Shown here one piece after another: positions 17,799 to 27,540 of a stretch of 64,000 nt of DNA. Position 1 is the stretch's first letter; each line of letters opens with the position of its first letter. A program made the translations under genes and the position numbers. The notes under the pieces were generated by a model. The model saw only the letters and a program-made list of their open reading frames with translations. It was not told where the DNA came from and did not search any database. Location of the stretch: positions 310,001 through 374,000 of the forward strand of contig NZ_LHVK01000007.1 in NCBI RefSeq assembly GCF_001269905.1, given 5' to 3'. The DNA is from Pseudomonas corrugata (GTDB lineage: Bacteria; Pseudomonadota; Gammaproteobacteria; Pseudomonadales; Pseudomonadaceae).

Positions 17799-20349
17799 CC
17801 AGGGTGACGTGCACCTGTCGCAACGATTCGCCGCTGGCCATGGCTGCGAGCAGGCGATCGGTTACCTGAGGCATCAGATACAGGTCGAGCAGGCGGTCAA
17901 TTGCACGCGCGCCACTGTCGTCGCGAATGCAATGTTCAACCAGGTGTTCCAAAAGGTGTTTGCAGTAGCTGAAACCCAGCCGACGAGCCTGCAGACGCTT
18001 GCCCAGGCGGTTCAGTTTGATTTCCACCAGCTCGTGCAGCACCGGGCCGCTGATCGGGTAGTAGGGCACCACACACATGCGCGCCAGGAGTGCCGGTTGG
18101 AAATGCCGGCTGAGTATCGGACGAATGCTTTCCTCGAGGCGTTCGGCACTCGGTCGTGCGCCGCCTCCGCACTGCTCGCTGATGCGCTTACTGCCCAGGT
18201 TCGACGTCATCAGAATCAGCGTGTTGCGAAAATCGATTTCCCGTCCTTCGCCATCATTGGCAAGACCTTTGTCGAAGATCTGGTAGAACAGGTTCAGTAC
18301 GTCCGGATCAGCTTTTTCGACCTCATCGAGCAGGATCACTGAATAGGGTTTATGCCGCACGGCTTCGGTGAGCATGCCGCCCTCGCCAAAGCCTACATAG
18401 CCCGGCGGTGCGCCGATCAGTCGGGAAATGGTGTGTTTGTCCTGGAACTCAGCCATGTTGATTACGGTGATGAAACGCTCGCCGCCATACAACAGGTCAG
18501 CCAGCGCCAGCGCCGTTTCGGTCTTGCCGACCCCGCTCGGCCCCACCAGCAGGAACACGCCCACCGGGGCGCCGGGTCTGTTCAGACCTGCGGCGGCCGC
18601 GCGCATCGCGCGGTCAAGGGCCTGTACGGCTTGTTCCTGGCCGCGAATACGGGCACGCAAATCTGCGGCGAAACCGGCAACGCTCGTGCTGTGTTCCCGC
18701 GCCAGTTGGGCCAGCGGTACGCCGGTCCAGGCATTGATGACTTCGGCCACCAATCTTGGGCAGACTTCGAAACTGACCAGGCGCTCCCGAGCTTGCGAGG
18801 CCATTAGTGCATCATGGGTTTCGCGCAGCACCGACTTCAGGATCTCGATGTCCTCCCCTTGATCCGCCAGTGTTTCCTGCGCTGCAGTCAGTTGCTGACG
18901 TAGCGACAGCAAGCGTTCAGCGAGGATGCGCTGCTCGCTCCAGTCTGCTTCCAGTGTCTGGCGCTCTTTTTCGATGGTGTCCAGACGCGTTTCCAGCGCT
19001 TCCAGCGCTTGGAGATCAATCGGCAAATCGGCCTGGGCGTCGCGACGCATTGCCTGGCGCTGGCGCTCACCTTCAGCCAACTCGCTGCGCAGCCGCTCGA
19101 GGCTTTGCGGCGCAGCGGCCAGGCTGATACGAACGCGAGCGCAGGCGGTGTCGAGCACATCAACGGCCTTGTCCGGCAGTTGACGGCCGGTCAGGTAACG
19201 GGCCGATAATTGCGCGGCCGCGACTACCGCGTCATCGCGCAGATAGATGCCATGGCTACTCTCGTAGACCGGGGCGAGGCCGCGCAGGATGGTGACCGCC
19301 TCATCGACGGTCGGCTCGTGCAACTGAACCGGCTGGAATCGGCGAGAAAGGGCTGGATCTTTTTCAAAGTATTTTTTGTACTCGCTCCACGTGGTGGCGG
19401 CGATGGTACGCAGCTCACCCCTGGCCAAGGCCGGCTTGAGCAGATTGGCTGCGTCGGAACCACCGGCGTTGCCGCCCGCGCCGATCAATGTGTGGGCTTC
19501 GTCAATGAACAGGATGATGGACTTGGGCGAAGCCTTGACCTCATCGATAACGCCCTTGAGACGGCGCTCGAATTCACCTTTGATACTGGCTCCAGCCTGC
19601 AGCAGTCCCATATCCAGCGAACGCAGTTCGACGTCTTCAAGTACCGCCGGTACTTCCTTCGCAACGATACGCAAGGCCAGTCCTTCCACGATGGCTGTCT
19701 TGCCTACTCCTGCTTCACCCACCGCAATCGGATTGTTCTTGCGACGGCGTGTCAGGATGTCGATCAGTTGCCTGATTTCAGCATCCCGACAAAGCACCGG
19801 GTCTAACCGACCTTCGCGGGCCTGTTGGGTCAGGTCTTGGGTAAAGCGCTCCAGTAGGGTTTCGTCCTTGGTGGTGGATGAACTGGCGATCGGTCTGGCC
19901 AGTTGCGCCAAGACATAATCTTTCAACCGGCCGATGTTGAGTTCGGCAAGCACCGCTTGATAGGGCGTGTCGGTATGGTGAGCCGGGTGGCGCAGCAACG
20001 CCAGGATCAGTGCGGCTTGTCCGACCCGGCTCTCACCCAACTCCAGACTGGCCACTCGCAAGGCGTCTTGCAGCCATCGCACCAGCTCCGGGGCAAATGA
20101 CGGATTGCACGAGACGCTGTGCCCGGGGCGTGGTTGCAGGGTAGCGATCAATTCGTCCGGATTGATGCGGGCATCCTGCAGGGCGCGGGTGAGCAGGCTG
20201 TCCGGGCGCTCCAGAAGGCCCAGCAGCAGGTCTTCCACCAGGACCTTGTCAGCGCCACGGGCCACGCATTGCCCGGCCGAGCACTCCAGGTCGTTCCTGG
20301 TGTCGGCATCCAGTGCCTGGATGAGTTGCTGCAGGTCTACGTTGATCAT
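17764..20349 (-). CDS. tssH: T6SS sheath-recycling ATPase ClpV (TssH)
   Basis: An AAA+ unfoldase of 861 residues if it starts at the ATG at 20347-20349, which overlaps the tssG stop (ATGA). Starts at 20364 or 20358 would add a few residues. N-domain with Clp repeats (1-150), first AAA with Walker A GEAGVGKT (about 211-218) and FIDEAHTLIGAGG, a coiled-coil middle region (about 400-540), second AAA with GPSGVGKT and ILLDEVEKAD. ClpV disassembles the contracted TssBC sheath. It shares the T6SS-type N-domain rather than that of the chaperone ClpB. Confidence 0.95.
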   Translation of the reverse strand: MINVDLQQLIQALDADTRNDLECSAGQCVARGADKVLVEDLLLGLLERPDSLLTRALQDARINPDELIATLQPRPGHSVSCNPSFAPELVRWLQDALRVASLELGESRVGQAALILALLRHPAHHTDTPYQAVLAELNIGRLKDYVLAQLARPIASSSTTKDETLLERFTQDLTQQAREGRLDPVLCRDAEIRQLIDILTRRRKNNPIAVGEAGVGKTAIVEGLALRIVAKEVPAVLEDVELRSLDMGLLQAGASIKGEFERRLKGVIDEVKASPKSIILFIDEAHTLIGAGGNAGGSDAANLLKPALARGELRTIAATTWSEYKKYFEKDPALSRRFQPVQLHEPTVDEAVTILRGLAPVYESSHGIYLRDDAVVAAAQLSARYLTGRQLPDKAVDVLDTACARVRISLAAAPQSLERLRSELAEGERQRQAMRRDAQADLPIDLQALEALETRLDTIEKERQTLEADWSEQRILAERLLSLRQQLTAAQETLADQGEDIEILKSVLRETHDALMASQARERLVSFEVCPRLVAEVINAWTGVPLAQLAREHSTSVAGFAADLRARIRGQEQAVQALDRAMRAAAAGLNRPGAPVGVFLLVGPSGVGKTETALALADLLYGGERFITVINMAEFQDKHTISRLIGAPPGYVGFGEGGMLTEAVRHKPYSVILLDEVEKADPDVLNLFYQIFDKGLANDGEGREIDFRNTLILMTSNLGSKRISEQCGGGARPSAERLEESIRPILSRHFQPALLARMCVVPYYPISGPVLHELVEIKLNRLGKRLQARRLGFSYCKHLLEHLVEHCIRDDSGARAIDRLLDLYLMPQVTDRLLAAMASGESLRQVHVTLDGNSDIVCEFT

Positions 20350-21368
20350 GTCATCCATTCCCATTGAATTTTACTGCCCAGGATCACCGCGCCATCGGCG
20401 CGTTCGTGGCCCAGCCAACTGGTCCACCCCAGGTGGCAGGTGTTGTGTTCGCCAATGCGGAGTGCGCGTATTTCCTGCTGGTGCAGGACCAGGCGGATGT
20501 CATATTCGAGTGGATCGCGCAGGATGAATCGCACCAGCGCGCACAGCGGCTGGTAACCGACACCGATCGGCAGGAACTCGTGGAAACGTTGCCAATCCAG
20601 GTTGCGGATATGGATGCGGAACTTGCCGCTGCGGTCTCGCACCTGTTCGCCCAGTACCAGGTCCTCATGCAACAGACTGTTGGTGAGCCCCAGGCGATTG
20701 CGTTGTTCATCGATGATGTGCACGCGGCGCTCGATGCACTGCTCGAGATTCAGCTCGGCGTGTTTGAAGTAATAGCGCAACACCGCTTCGAACAGCGCCG
20801 CCGAGTGAGCGCGAAGGCTCAGGAGGCCCAGGTAGGGCAGCAGTCGTCTCCAGTTCAGTTGAGTGGCCTGGCGGATGGCATCGCCACCCAGGCCAACCAG
20901 GGCAAATAGCTGCTCGGAAAACGGGTCCCGGGCACCGCTCTGGAAGCTTGCGCTATAGCGGTATTTACGCCAGATCGGCAGCATCAACCGTTGAAGACGA
21001 TGGTGAAACAGGTCGAGAAAGTGACGAGTCGGATTACCGTCCCCGTCATCTCCCAGGGCCTGTTCGCCATAGAACGCGGGCAACGGTGAGCCTGCACCCA
21101 CAAGACCGAGCAGATTCAGGCGCAGGCGCGCTCGCAGTTGTCCATGCTCTTCGAAAAACTCCACGCGATCGATATCACTGGCCGCAAACCCGAGGCTTGG
21201 GTTGGCCTGGAATTCCAGTCGCTCGTACAAATGCTCGTCGCTCATAAGCGGATGGGCCTCGCGGAGCCGGCCGATGACCAGCAACACGGCCTGGAACAGC
21301 GAGTACTCGCGTATTCCCCGCGTCAGTGCGCTTATAGAAGTGGTTGCTGGCCCATGCGGGGTGTCCAT
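20346..21368 (-). CDS. tssG: T6SS baseplate protein TssG
   Basis: A 340-residue TssG (VasB/ImpH) with the usual N-terminal YSLFQAVLLVIGRL helix and FHHRLQRLMLPIWRKYR segment. It sits with TssF and TssE in the baseplate wedge. The annotated ATG lies within tssF (37-nt overlap), the common arrangement for tssF-tssG, and the stop overlaps the clpV start. Corresponds to hsiH2. Confidence 0.93.
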   Translation of the reverse strand: MDTPHGPATTSISALTRGIREYSLFQAVLLVIGRLREAHPLMSDEHLYERLEFQANPSLGFAASDIDRVEFFEEHGQLRARLRLNLLGLVGAGSPLPAFYGEQALGDDGDGNPTRHFLDLFHHRLQRLMLPIWRKYRYSASFQSGARDPFSEQLFALVGLGGDAIRQATQLNWRRLLPYLGLLSLRAHSAALFEAVLRYYFKHAELNLEQCIERRVHIIDEQRNRLGLTNSLLHEDLVLGEQVRDRSGKFRIHIRNLDWQRFHEFLPIGVGYQPLCALVRFILRDPLEYDIRLVLHQQEIRALRIGEHNTCHLGWTSWLGHERADGAVILGSKIQWEWMT

Positions 21369-23116
21369 TGGTACACCTCTCCCTGTGTGCTGTTCACCCG
21401 CAGTTCGTGATACGAATTGAGGCTGGCATAAAGCGCGAAGAACTCATTGAGAACCGACGCGAAAACGAACAGGTCCCCTTCACCGAGATAGCCCTGCGGG
21501 TCGATGGTCAATTCAGTGCGCAAGCCGCGAACCGGCAGGCCTCGGTGCAATCGGTCGACATGTCGATGCCTGATCGACTTGAGCCCGTCCAACAGGCATT
21601 TGCTGGTTCTTTCTGCCTGCTCGTCGTAATAGCGGGGAAAGTCGTAGGTTTCGAGAATCACCTTGAGCGCGTTCACGTCTGCCAGCGACAGGTAGTTGAG
21701 TGACATGTTGCTGATCAGCTTCCAGAGGAAATCCTGATTGAGCGGCGGTGCGAAGCTGGAGGTGACCGGGCTGATATTGCGAAAGCCAAGCGACTGAGGG
21801 CTTCTTTCACCGGGTTGGTCGATGTCACCCAGTTTGAGTTGACGCGGCAGGTTCTGGTTGGTGCACGTCAGTTCGATCGACAGGGTTTCATGGCGCTCAA
21901 CGTCCCGGATACCAAAGCCCAGGCAGGTGTCCAAGCCGTCATACAGCAGCGAAGACCGTTGCTTAACGCTGTAATAAGGACTGCTCTGAACATCAAAGCT
22001 TGAGTCGTGCTCGAAGGACTCGAACGGTACATAGGTTCGATACCCCAAGCCGCCGGGGTTCCAGCCGGTCACGCTGTGCACTGAATACACGCCGCAGTGC
22101 TCTCGATCGTAACCGGCCGGCAACAGCAGGTACTCGTCCTGCTTTCCATCCAGCCTGATCGGCTCTGCGTCATGCTTGAACAGGTTGACGATAGGGGTGC
22201 AATAAAGCTTCACGTTGTCCAGTGTCGGACGCAGCCGCTGGATCGCGTTCTTGCCGATATCGAAGCGCAGATCCAGGCCGCGCATCTGTTCCAGGATGGA
22301 TACCGGCAAGGTGTCGAGCACGTTCAAGCCTGTGACGTCGACAAACAGGAACTTGTCCTGAAAGGCGAAGTACTCCTGAAGGTAGCGATAGCCACGGAAG
22401 GTATTCAATGGATACGGTACCAGCGCTTCCTCTTCGGCGAACCCCACCGGTTGGACATGGTTGGCAGGGATGCTGAACGTCACTGGCGTGCCGTTGGCCG
22501 CGTTGACAGGCTTGCCGGCACCGTCCAGCGGGATCAGCTCGATCCCCTCAAGGTTGCGCAGGATGCTGAGATAGAGCATCTGGCTGATGTAGCGCTCACC
22601 AGTAAAGTGCAAGCGCAAGCGGCTCAACTGCACCTCACCCAGGTGGCCGTCGCCCTGCATCTCCAGGCGCAGGTTCAGCAGTGAGCCATCGCCCTTTACC
22701 GAATAACCCACGTCGGTCAGATCCAGTGGCAATACCTCAGTCGGATAGCATGTACGGAAACGGCATCGCACCCCCAGGACAGGCTTGCTCTCGACCGGCG
22801 TATCGCGTTCCACCCGCAACGGGGGGCCGGATCGCCCAAGCGGATCGAATTGCAGAATGCTGAAAGCCGGCAGCGGCCGCATGTAGTTTGGCCACAACAG
22901 TTGCATCAGCGAATGACTCAGCTCTGGCAGTTCGTCATCGAGCTTCTGGCGCAAGCGTCCGGTCAGGAACGCGAACCCTTCGAGTAAACGCTCCACATCC
23001 GGATCCCGTCCGGCCTGGCCCAGGAACGGTGCCAGGGCCGGGTTGCGCTCGGCAAAACGCCTGCCCAACTGACGAAGCGCGGTCAGTTCGCTCTGGTAGT
23101 AGTGGTTGAATGACAT
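21332..23116 (-). CDS. tssF: T6SS baseplate protein TssF
   Basis: A 594-residue TssF (VasA/ImpG) opening with the hallmark FNHYYQSELTALRQLGRRFA and the LEGFAFLTGRLRQKLDDELPEL segment, and ending with the GEVYQW motif near its C-terminus. It is the largest wedge component of the baseplate. It starts 6 nt after the tssE stop and overlaps tssG by 37 nt. Confidence 0.95.
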   Translation of the reverse strand: MSFNHYYQSELTALRQLGRRFAERNPALAPFLGQAGRDPDVERLLEGFAFLTGRLRQKLDDELPELSHSLMQLLWPNYMRPLPAFSILQFDPLGRSGPPLRVERDTPVESKPVLGVRCRFRTCYPTEVLPLDLTDVGYSVKGDGSLLNLRLEMQGDGHLGEVQLSRLRLHFTGERYISQMLYLSILRNLEGIELIPLDGAGKPVNAANGTPVTFSIPANHVQPVGFAEEEALVPYPLNTFRGYRYLQEYFAFQDKFLFVDVTGLNVLDTLPVSILEQMRGLDLRFDIGKNAIQRLRPTLDNVKLYCTPIVNLFKHDAEPIRLDGKQDEYLLLPAGYDREHCGVYSVHSVTGWNPGGLGYRTYVPFESFEHDSSFDVQSSPYYSVKQRSSLLYDGLDTCLGFGIRDVERHETLSIELTCTNQNLPRQLKLGDIDQPGERSPQSLGFRNISPVTSSFAPPLNQDFLWKLISNMSLNYLSLADVNALKVILETYDFPRYYDEQAERTSKCLLDGLKSIRHRHVDRLHRGLPVRGLRTELTIDPQGYLGEGDLFVFASVLNEFFALYASLNSYHELRVNSTQGEVYQWTPRMGQQPLL

Positions 23117-23122
23117 GGTTGG

Positions 23123-23533
23123 CTATCCTTGGCTGACCTTGACTTGACCGTTGCCGTCCAGGCAAACGGACAAGTTCATCCGTCGCTTCAGGCCCTGCGT
23201 ATCAAGCAAGGCATCGATGCTGAAGAACAGGCAAAGCGGATTGGCGTCATTCGGTATCGAGGTGACACGGACGTTGTGGAGCCGTGGCTCATGAGTCTCG
23301 ATGAGCGTCCTGATCGCGGTAATGGCTTGGCTCCGTGCGTCATGCAAGCTCCGGCGCATGTCGTTGAGGTCCGGTAAGCCATAATCGGGTGATGTCTGCG
23401 CACTACCTGCGCGCGTACCCAGCATCCTGGCCAGATGAGCCGCCACGGAGGCTATGACGCAGGCCTCGCGGCTCAAGCCCGCCCGGTCCTCGGTATCGCC
23501 GTTCAGGCGTTCGAAAAGACTGCCGTAAGTCAT
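23123..23533 (-). CDS. tssE: T6SS baseplate protein TssE
   Basis: A 136-residue gp25-like protein (SLFERL near the N-terminus, then YGLPDLNDM and the EPRLHNVRV motif, where the Glu-Pro-Arg-Leu is the family signature). It nucleates sheath assembly at the baseplate. Positioned between tssC (9-nt gap) and tssF (6-nt gap) as in the H2 cluster (hsiF2). Confidence 0.93.
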   Translation of the reverse strand: MTYGSLFERLNGDTEDRAGLSREACVIASVAAHLARMLGTRAGSAQTSPDYGLPDLNDMRRSLHDARSQAITAIRTLIETHEPRLHNVRVTSIPNDANPLCLFFSIDALLDTQGLKRRMNLSVCLDGNGQVKVSQG

Positions 23534-23542
23534 GGGCTGCGC

Positions 23543-25018
23543 TTACGCCTTGTCCAGTTTGCCGACCAGCGACAAGGTGAAATCGGCTCCCATGTACTTG
23601 AAGTGAGGACGAACATTGAGGCTGACCCGGTACCAGCCGGGCTCGCCTTCGACATCGCTGACGATGATCCTGGCCGCGCGCAGTGGACGACGGCCACGGA
23701 CTTCGGCGCTGGGATTCTCCTGGTCGGCAACGTATTGGCGGATCCAGTTATTGAGCTCACGCTCCAGGTCCGTACGCTCCTTCCATGATCCCAACTGCTC
23801 GCGCTGCAAGACCTTCAAGTAATGAGCCAGGCGATTGACGATCATCATGTACGGCAGCTGGGTGCCCAGTTTGTAGTTGAGCTCGGCCTCTTTGTCTTCG
23901 GCGCTGATGCCGAAAAACTTCGGCTTCTGCACAGAGCTGGCGGAGAAGAACGCAGCATTGTCGCTGCCCTTGCGCATGGTCAGGGAAATGAACCCCTCTT
24001 CGGCCAGCTCGTATTCGCGACGATCGGAAACCAGCACCTCGGTCGGTATCTTGGTTTCGATTTCGCCCATGCTTTCGAAGTGATGCAACGGCAGGTCTTC
24101 AACCGCGCCTCCGCTTTGCGGGCCGACGATGTTCGGGCACCAGCGGAATTTGGCGAAGCTGTCGGTCAACCGTGTGCCGAATGCAAACGCCGTGTTGCCC
24201 CAGAGGTAATGCTCGTGGCTGTTGGCAACGGTTTCCTTGTACACGAACGACTTCACCGGGTTCTCTTCGGGATCGTACGGGGTGCGTAGCAGGAAGCGCG
24301 GTACTGTCAGGCCGACGTAGCGAGCGTCCTGCGACTGACGGAAGCTCTGCCACTTGGCGAATTGCGGGCCTTCGAAGTGGTCTTTCAGGTCCTTGAGATC
24401 CGGCAGGCCAGTGAAGCTTTCGAGGCCGAAGAACTTCGGGCCGGCCGCGGCGATGAACGGCGCATGGGCCATGCAGGCCACGCTGGCGACGTACTGCATC
24501 AATTTCACGTCCGGCGAGCTTGGGGACATGAAGTAATTGGCAATGATCGCTCCTACGGGCTGTCCGCCGAACTGACCGTATTCGGCGGTGTAGATATGTT
24601 TGTAAAGGCCCGATTGCATGACCTCCGGTGAGTCTTCGAAGTCATCCAGCAAATCACCCTTGGAGACATTGAGCATTTCGATCTTGATGTTTTCGCGGAA
24701 ATTGGTGCGATCAACCAATAGCTGCAGACCGCGCCACGCGGACTCCAGTGCCTGGAACTCCGGATGATGGAGGATTTCGTCCATCTGGCGGCTGAGCTTG
24801 GCATCGATTTCGGCAATCATGCGGTCGACCATGGCCTTCTTGACGGACTCGCCGTTGTTCTGTGGTTTGAGCAACTCCTCGATGAAGGCCGACACGCCGC
24901 GTCTGGCAATGTCATAGGCTTCATCGTCCGGAGTCAGGCGGGTCTGGGCGATGATGCTTTCAAGAATGCTGTATTCGCCAGTGTCCTGGCGCGGTTGGAG
25001 GGCTGCTTGGGTACTCAT
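23543..25018 (-). CDS. tssC: T6SS contractile sheath large subunit TssC
   Basis: A 491-residue TssC/VipB. Typical landmarks are the LHHPEFQALESAWRGLQLLV segment (about residues 84-105), FMSPSSPDVKL, AAAGPKFFG and the C-terminal WYRVSLNVRPHFKYMGADF. With TssB it forms the contractile sheath around the Hcp tube. The 25-nt gap after tssB holds a ribosome site. This is usually the most conserved T6SS gene, so the identification is very safe. Confidence 0.97.
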   Translation of the reverse strand: MSTQAALQPRQDTGEYSILESIIAQTRLTPDDEAYDIARRGVSAFIEELLKPQNNGESVKKAMVDRMIAEIDAKLSRQMDEILHHPEFQALESAWRGLQLLVDRTNFRENIKIEMLNVSKGDLLDDFEDSPEVMQSGLYKHIYTAEYGQFGGQPVGAIIANYFMSPSSPDVKLMQYVASVACMAHAPFIAAAGPKFFGLESFTGLPDLKDLKDHFEGPQFAKWQSFRQSQDARYVGLTVPRFLLRTPYDPEENPVKSFVYKETVANSHEHYLWGNTAFAFGTRLTDSFAKFRWCPNIVGPQSGGAVEDLPLHHFESMGEIETKIPTEVLVSDRREYELAEEGFISLTMRKGSDNAAFFSASSVQKPKFFGISAEDKEAELNYKLGTQLPYMMIVNRLAHYLKVLQREQLGSWKERTDLERELNNWIRQYVADQENPSAEVRGRRPLRAARIIVSDVEGEPGWYRVSLNVRPHFKYMGADFTLSLVGKLDKA

Positions 25019-25043
25019 GTCTCGGCTTCCTTGTCTGTCTGCG

Positions 25044-25547
25044 TCAAGCGTCCGTAGCCGGGGCGTTCAGGCCCAGCTCGTCCAGTACGCGTCCACGGGA
25101 TTCATCGTCGGTCAGTACATCTTCGATGGCCTTGCGAAATGCCGGCGTATTGCCCAGTGGTCCTTTGAGCGCCACCAGGGCATCACGCAGTGCCATCAGT
25201 TTCTTGAGCTCTGGCAGTTGCTCCACCACGTTGGCGGGGGTGAAGTCCTTCATCGAATTCAAGCGCAGTTGCACGGCCAATTCGTCAGCATCGCTGTCCT
25301 CCTGAAGACGGTTCGGTACGCTCAGGGTCAGGCTCAGCTCTTGCTTGGCCAGGACTTCGTCGAAAGTCATCTTGTCGACGCTGATCGGCTTGCGATCTTC
25401 GATCTTGCGATCGTCCTTGCGGTGGGTGTAGTCACCGATCGCCAGTAGCTTGAGCGGCAGTTCGATTTCTTCCTGAGCGCCGCCAGTGGCAGCCTTGAAG
25501 GTGACGTTGATGCGTTCCTTGGGTGCGACCGAGCCTTCTTTGGCCAT
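25044..25547 (-). CDS. tssB: T6SS contractile sheath small subunit TssB
   Basis: A 167-residue TssB/VipA starting at the ATG at 25545-25547 (MAKEGSVAPKERINVTFK), behind a perfect AAGGAG site 6-8 nt upstream. A longer open frame to 25727 only extends into tssA and is not used. Landmarks are ELPLKLLAIGDYT and the NRLQED segment. It interlocks with TssC to form the sheath; its helix is the ClpV recognition site in other systems. Confidence 0.96.
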   Translation of the reverse strand: MAKEGSVAPKERINVTFKAATGGAQEEIELPLKLLAIGDYTHRKDDRKIEDRKPISVDKMTFDEVLAKQELSLTLSVPNRLQEDSDADELAVQLRLNSMKDFTPANVVEQLPELKKLMALRDALVALKGPLGNTPAFRKAIEDVLTDDESRGRVLDELGLNAPATDA

Positions 25548-25578
25548 GATTTTCTCCTTACGATGGGGACCCGGAGGC

Positions 25579-27135
25579 CTATTCAATGACTCGTTCCAGG
25601 TCGAGGTGACACAACCTGCGGAATGTCTCTTCCTTGCGTTCACGTACGGGGTGGTTCTGCGGCAGCAACTCGCAGCAGTGGTGCAGCAGGTGCAATACCT
25701 GCAACGCCAGCTCGGGCTCCCACGCATTCAACTCCGGGCTTTGCAGTCGCTGATCGAGTGCTTCGAGCTGGATCTTGGCGAGTTCGTATTTTTTGGCCGA
25801 AAAGCACAGCCGAGCCATTGCGAACCGCCAGAGAAACCGCTCGCGAGCACCCTTGGCGGCCTGCATTCCCTGACGGAGCGATTGCACGGCAGGTTTGAGC
25901 CCCTCCCTGAGCAAGGCCGCCTGAGCCTCTTCCAGAGCCTGCTCCCAAGGCGCATGACTGTCGGCGATATCGACGGCGGGCGAGTCGGTGGGGTATTGCA
26001 GACGGGGCATGACCTGAGCGGCGATCCACGTCCGGGTGGCTGGATCGGCGAACGGCACGCCGTCATGCCAGCGCAACTCGACTATGCCCGGCAAACGCTG
26101 GATGAACAGTGCGAAATGGATCTCCAGCTCACGCATGGCCAGCTCTGCGCCCAGGCCTTGCAGGCATTCCCAGGCGAGCCTTTGGCCGTCGAGCCAGAAC
26201 GGTGCTTTCGCCAGACTGGCCTCGATCTCTACCAGCAGATCCGCATAGTTGCCTCGTTGGAGGCTGTCTTGATAACCCCTGAGCTTGTCCGGGGGCAGCC
26301 CGCGCAACAGGGTGATCTGTTCGGCGTTGCGCTCGGGTATTGCGTCGATGGCCAGCCAAGGCAGGACGCGATTCAGCCGCAGGGCACGAACGTCGGTAGC
26401 TTTTTGCTTGAGCCACCAGGCGCACAGCGCGCGCGCACTTTCCTGTTGGGCACGCAGCGCCTTGTGGGCTTCTTTTTCGGTTTCGATATGAGCGCCGGGG
26501 TTGAGCAGTTGGGTGGCGGCTTGCTTGACCTGAGCCACCACCGTTTCGATGACGGCGGGTTGTGATGCGTGTTCAGTCACGCGCCGGATCATATTGTCGA
26601 GCCGACGGCTCATCGGCAGTATCAGCGGGGCTTCATTCCCGAGGTGAGCAGTGCACACAGCCTCAAGGCCTTTCAGCTGTTCCAGCAGATCTTGGAATAG
26701 CGGCAATTGCTCTTTGATCGCAACATCTTCACCTAACGCCTGCTCCAGGCGCGGCAACAACCAACTGATACTGGCTGCACGGGTTCTTGCCTTGGCCGGA
26801 TGGATCTCGGGCCAATGGTGTTTACACAAGTAGTGCAGGAGGCAAAGACCGGCCAACAAACCCTGGAAAGACTCAAGCTGGTACAACGCCCATGTCAGCC
26901 AAGCCGCCACCCGCAAGTCCTTCGACTGGGTGTGCAACATGGCTTCACTTTGTTCAAGGATCTTCAGCCAATCGACCTGACCGCACACATGGATTGATTG
27001 AGCTTTCCCCAGTTCGCATTCCAACGCTTCGAATTCATTTGAAAAACGTACGTCCACACCCGCGAAGCTGTCCTTGGAAACAGGTGTTCTGGCGAGATCA
27101 AGGTAATGGGCGGACAGTTTGTTTGCGTAGGACAA
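25579..27135 (-). CDS. tssA: T6SS baseplate/cap protein TssA
   Basis: First gene of the T6SS operon. I place the start at a TTG at 27133-27135 (LSYANKLSAHYLDLAR), with AAAGG about 8 nt upstream, giving 518 residues. The ATG at 27276 would add 47 basic residues with no likeness to TssA. ImpA-N-type domain in the first third (LESFQGLLAGLCLLHYLC and RAASISWLLPRLE), then a long helical middle and a C-terminal domain (RLCHLDLERVIE end). It helps recruit the baseplate and primes tail growth. The 31-nt gap to tssB fits co-transcription. Confidence 0.88.
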   Translation of the reverse strand: MSYANKLSAHYLDLARTPVSKDSFAGVDVRFSNEFEALECELGKAQSIHVCGQVDWLKILEQSEAMLHTQSKDLRVAAWLTWALYQLESFQGLLAGLCLLHYLCKHHWPEIHPAKARTRAASISWLLPRLEQALGEDVAIKEQLPLFQDLLEQLKGLEAVCTAHLGNEAPLILPMSRRLDNMIRRVTEHASQPAVIETVVAQVKQAATQLLNPGAHIETEKEAHKALRAQQESARALCAWWLKQKATDVRALRLNRVLPWLAIDAIPERNAEQITLLRGLPPDKLRGYQDSLQRGNYADLLVEIEASLAKAPFWLDGQRLAWECLQGLGAELAMRELEIHFALFIQRLPGIVELRWHDGVPFADPATRTWIAAQVMPRLQYPTDSPAVDIADSHAPWEQALEEAQAALLREGLKPAVQSLRQGMQAAKGARERFLWRFAMARLCFSAKKYELAKIQLEALDQRLQSPELNAWEPELALQVLHLLHHCCELLPQNHPVRERKEETFRRLCHLDLERVIE

Positions 27136-27540
27136 TCCATGGCCTTTTGGGGTGGTACGGTTATTGGAACTTTCGGCAGTCAGCAAATGGCTACGAACTT
27201 CAATGCGTATTTTCAGAATTACACGTAGGAGTTTTCGCATCGCATAACCGAATGCCTTGAGCCGCAGTCTATTCAAATGCGGGGGCTGTGCTCGGTGCCA
27301 AGAATGCCAAAAATAAAAAATGGGCGATGTAGGATTATTCTGTAAAAGAGTTCGTCAAAAGGAACTTTTAAATGTGAGATAACTTTCCGTTAACTATTGG
27401 ATGGATTTTTGAGGGGTTACAATTTCTTACAGGCAGAGTGTTGCATTCACTTGCTTATAAAGGTGAGGGCATTCTTCAGCAGGTAATGGGTTGATTGGGC
27501 TGCTGTCCTCGAAGCTCAATTCTCCGAACACCACTTCCTT

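Noticed and set aside
27285..27300. RpoN (sigma-54) promoter for the T6SS operon
   Set aside because: TGGCAC is present on the minus strand but the GC element is at N11 rather than N10 spacing; kept only as a weak observation.
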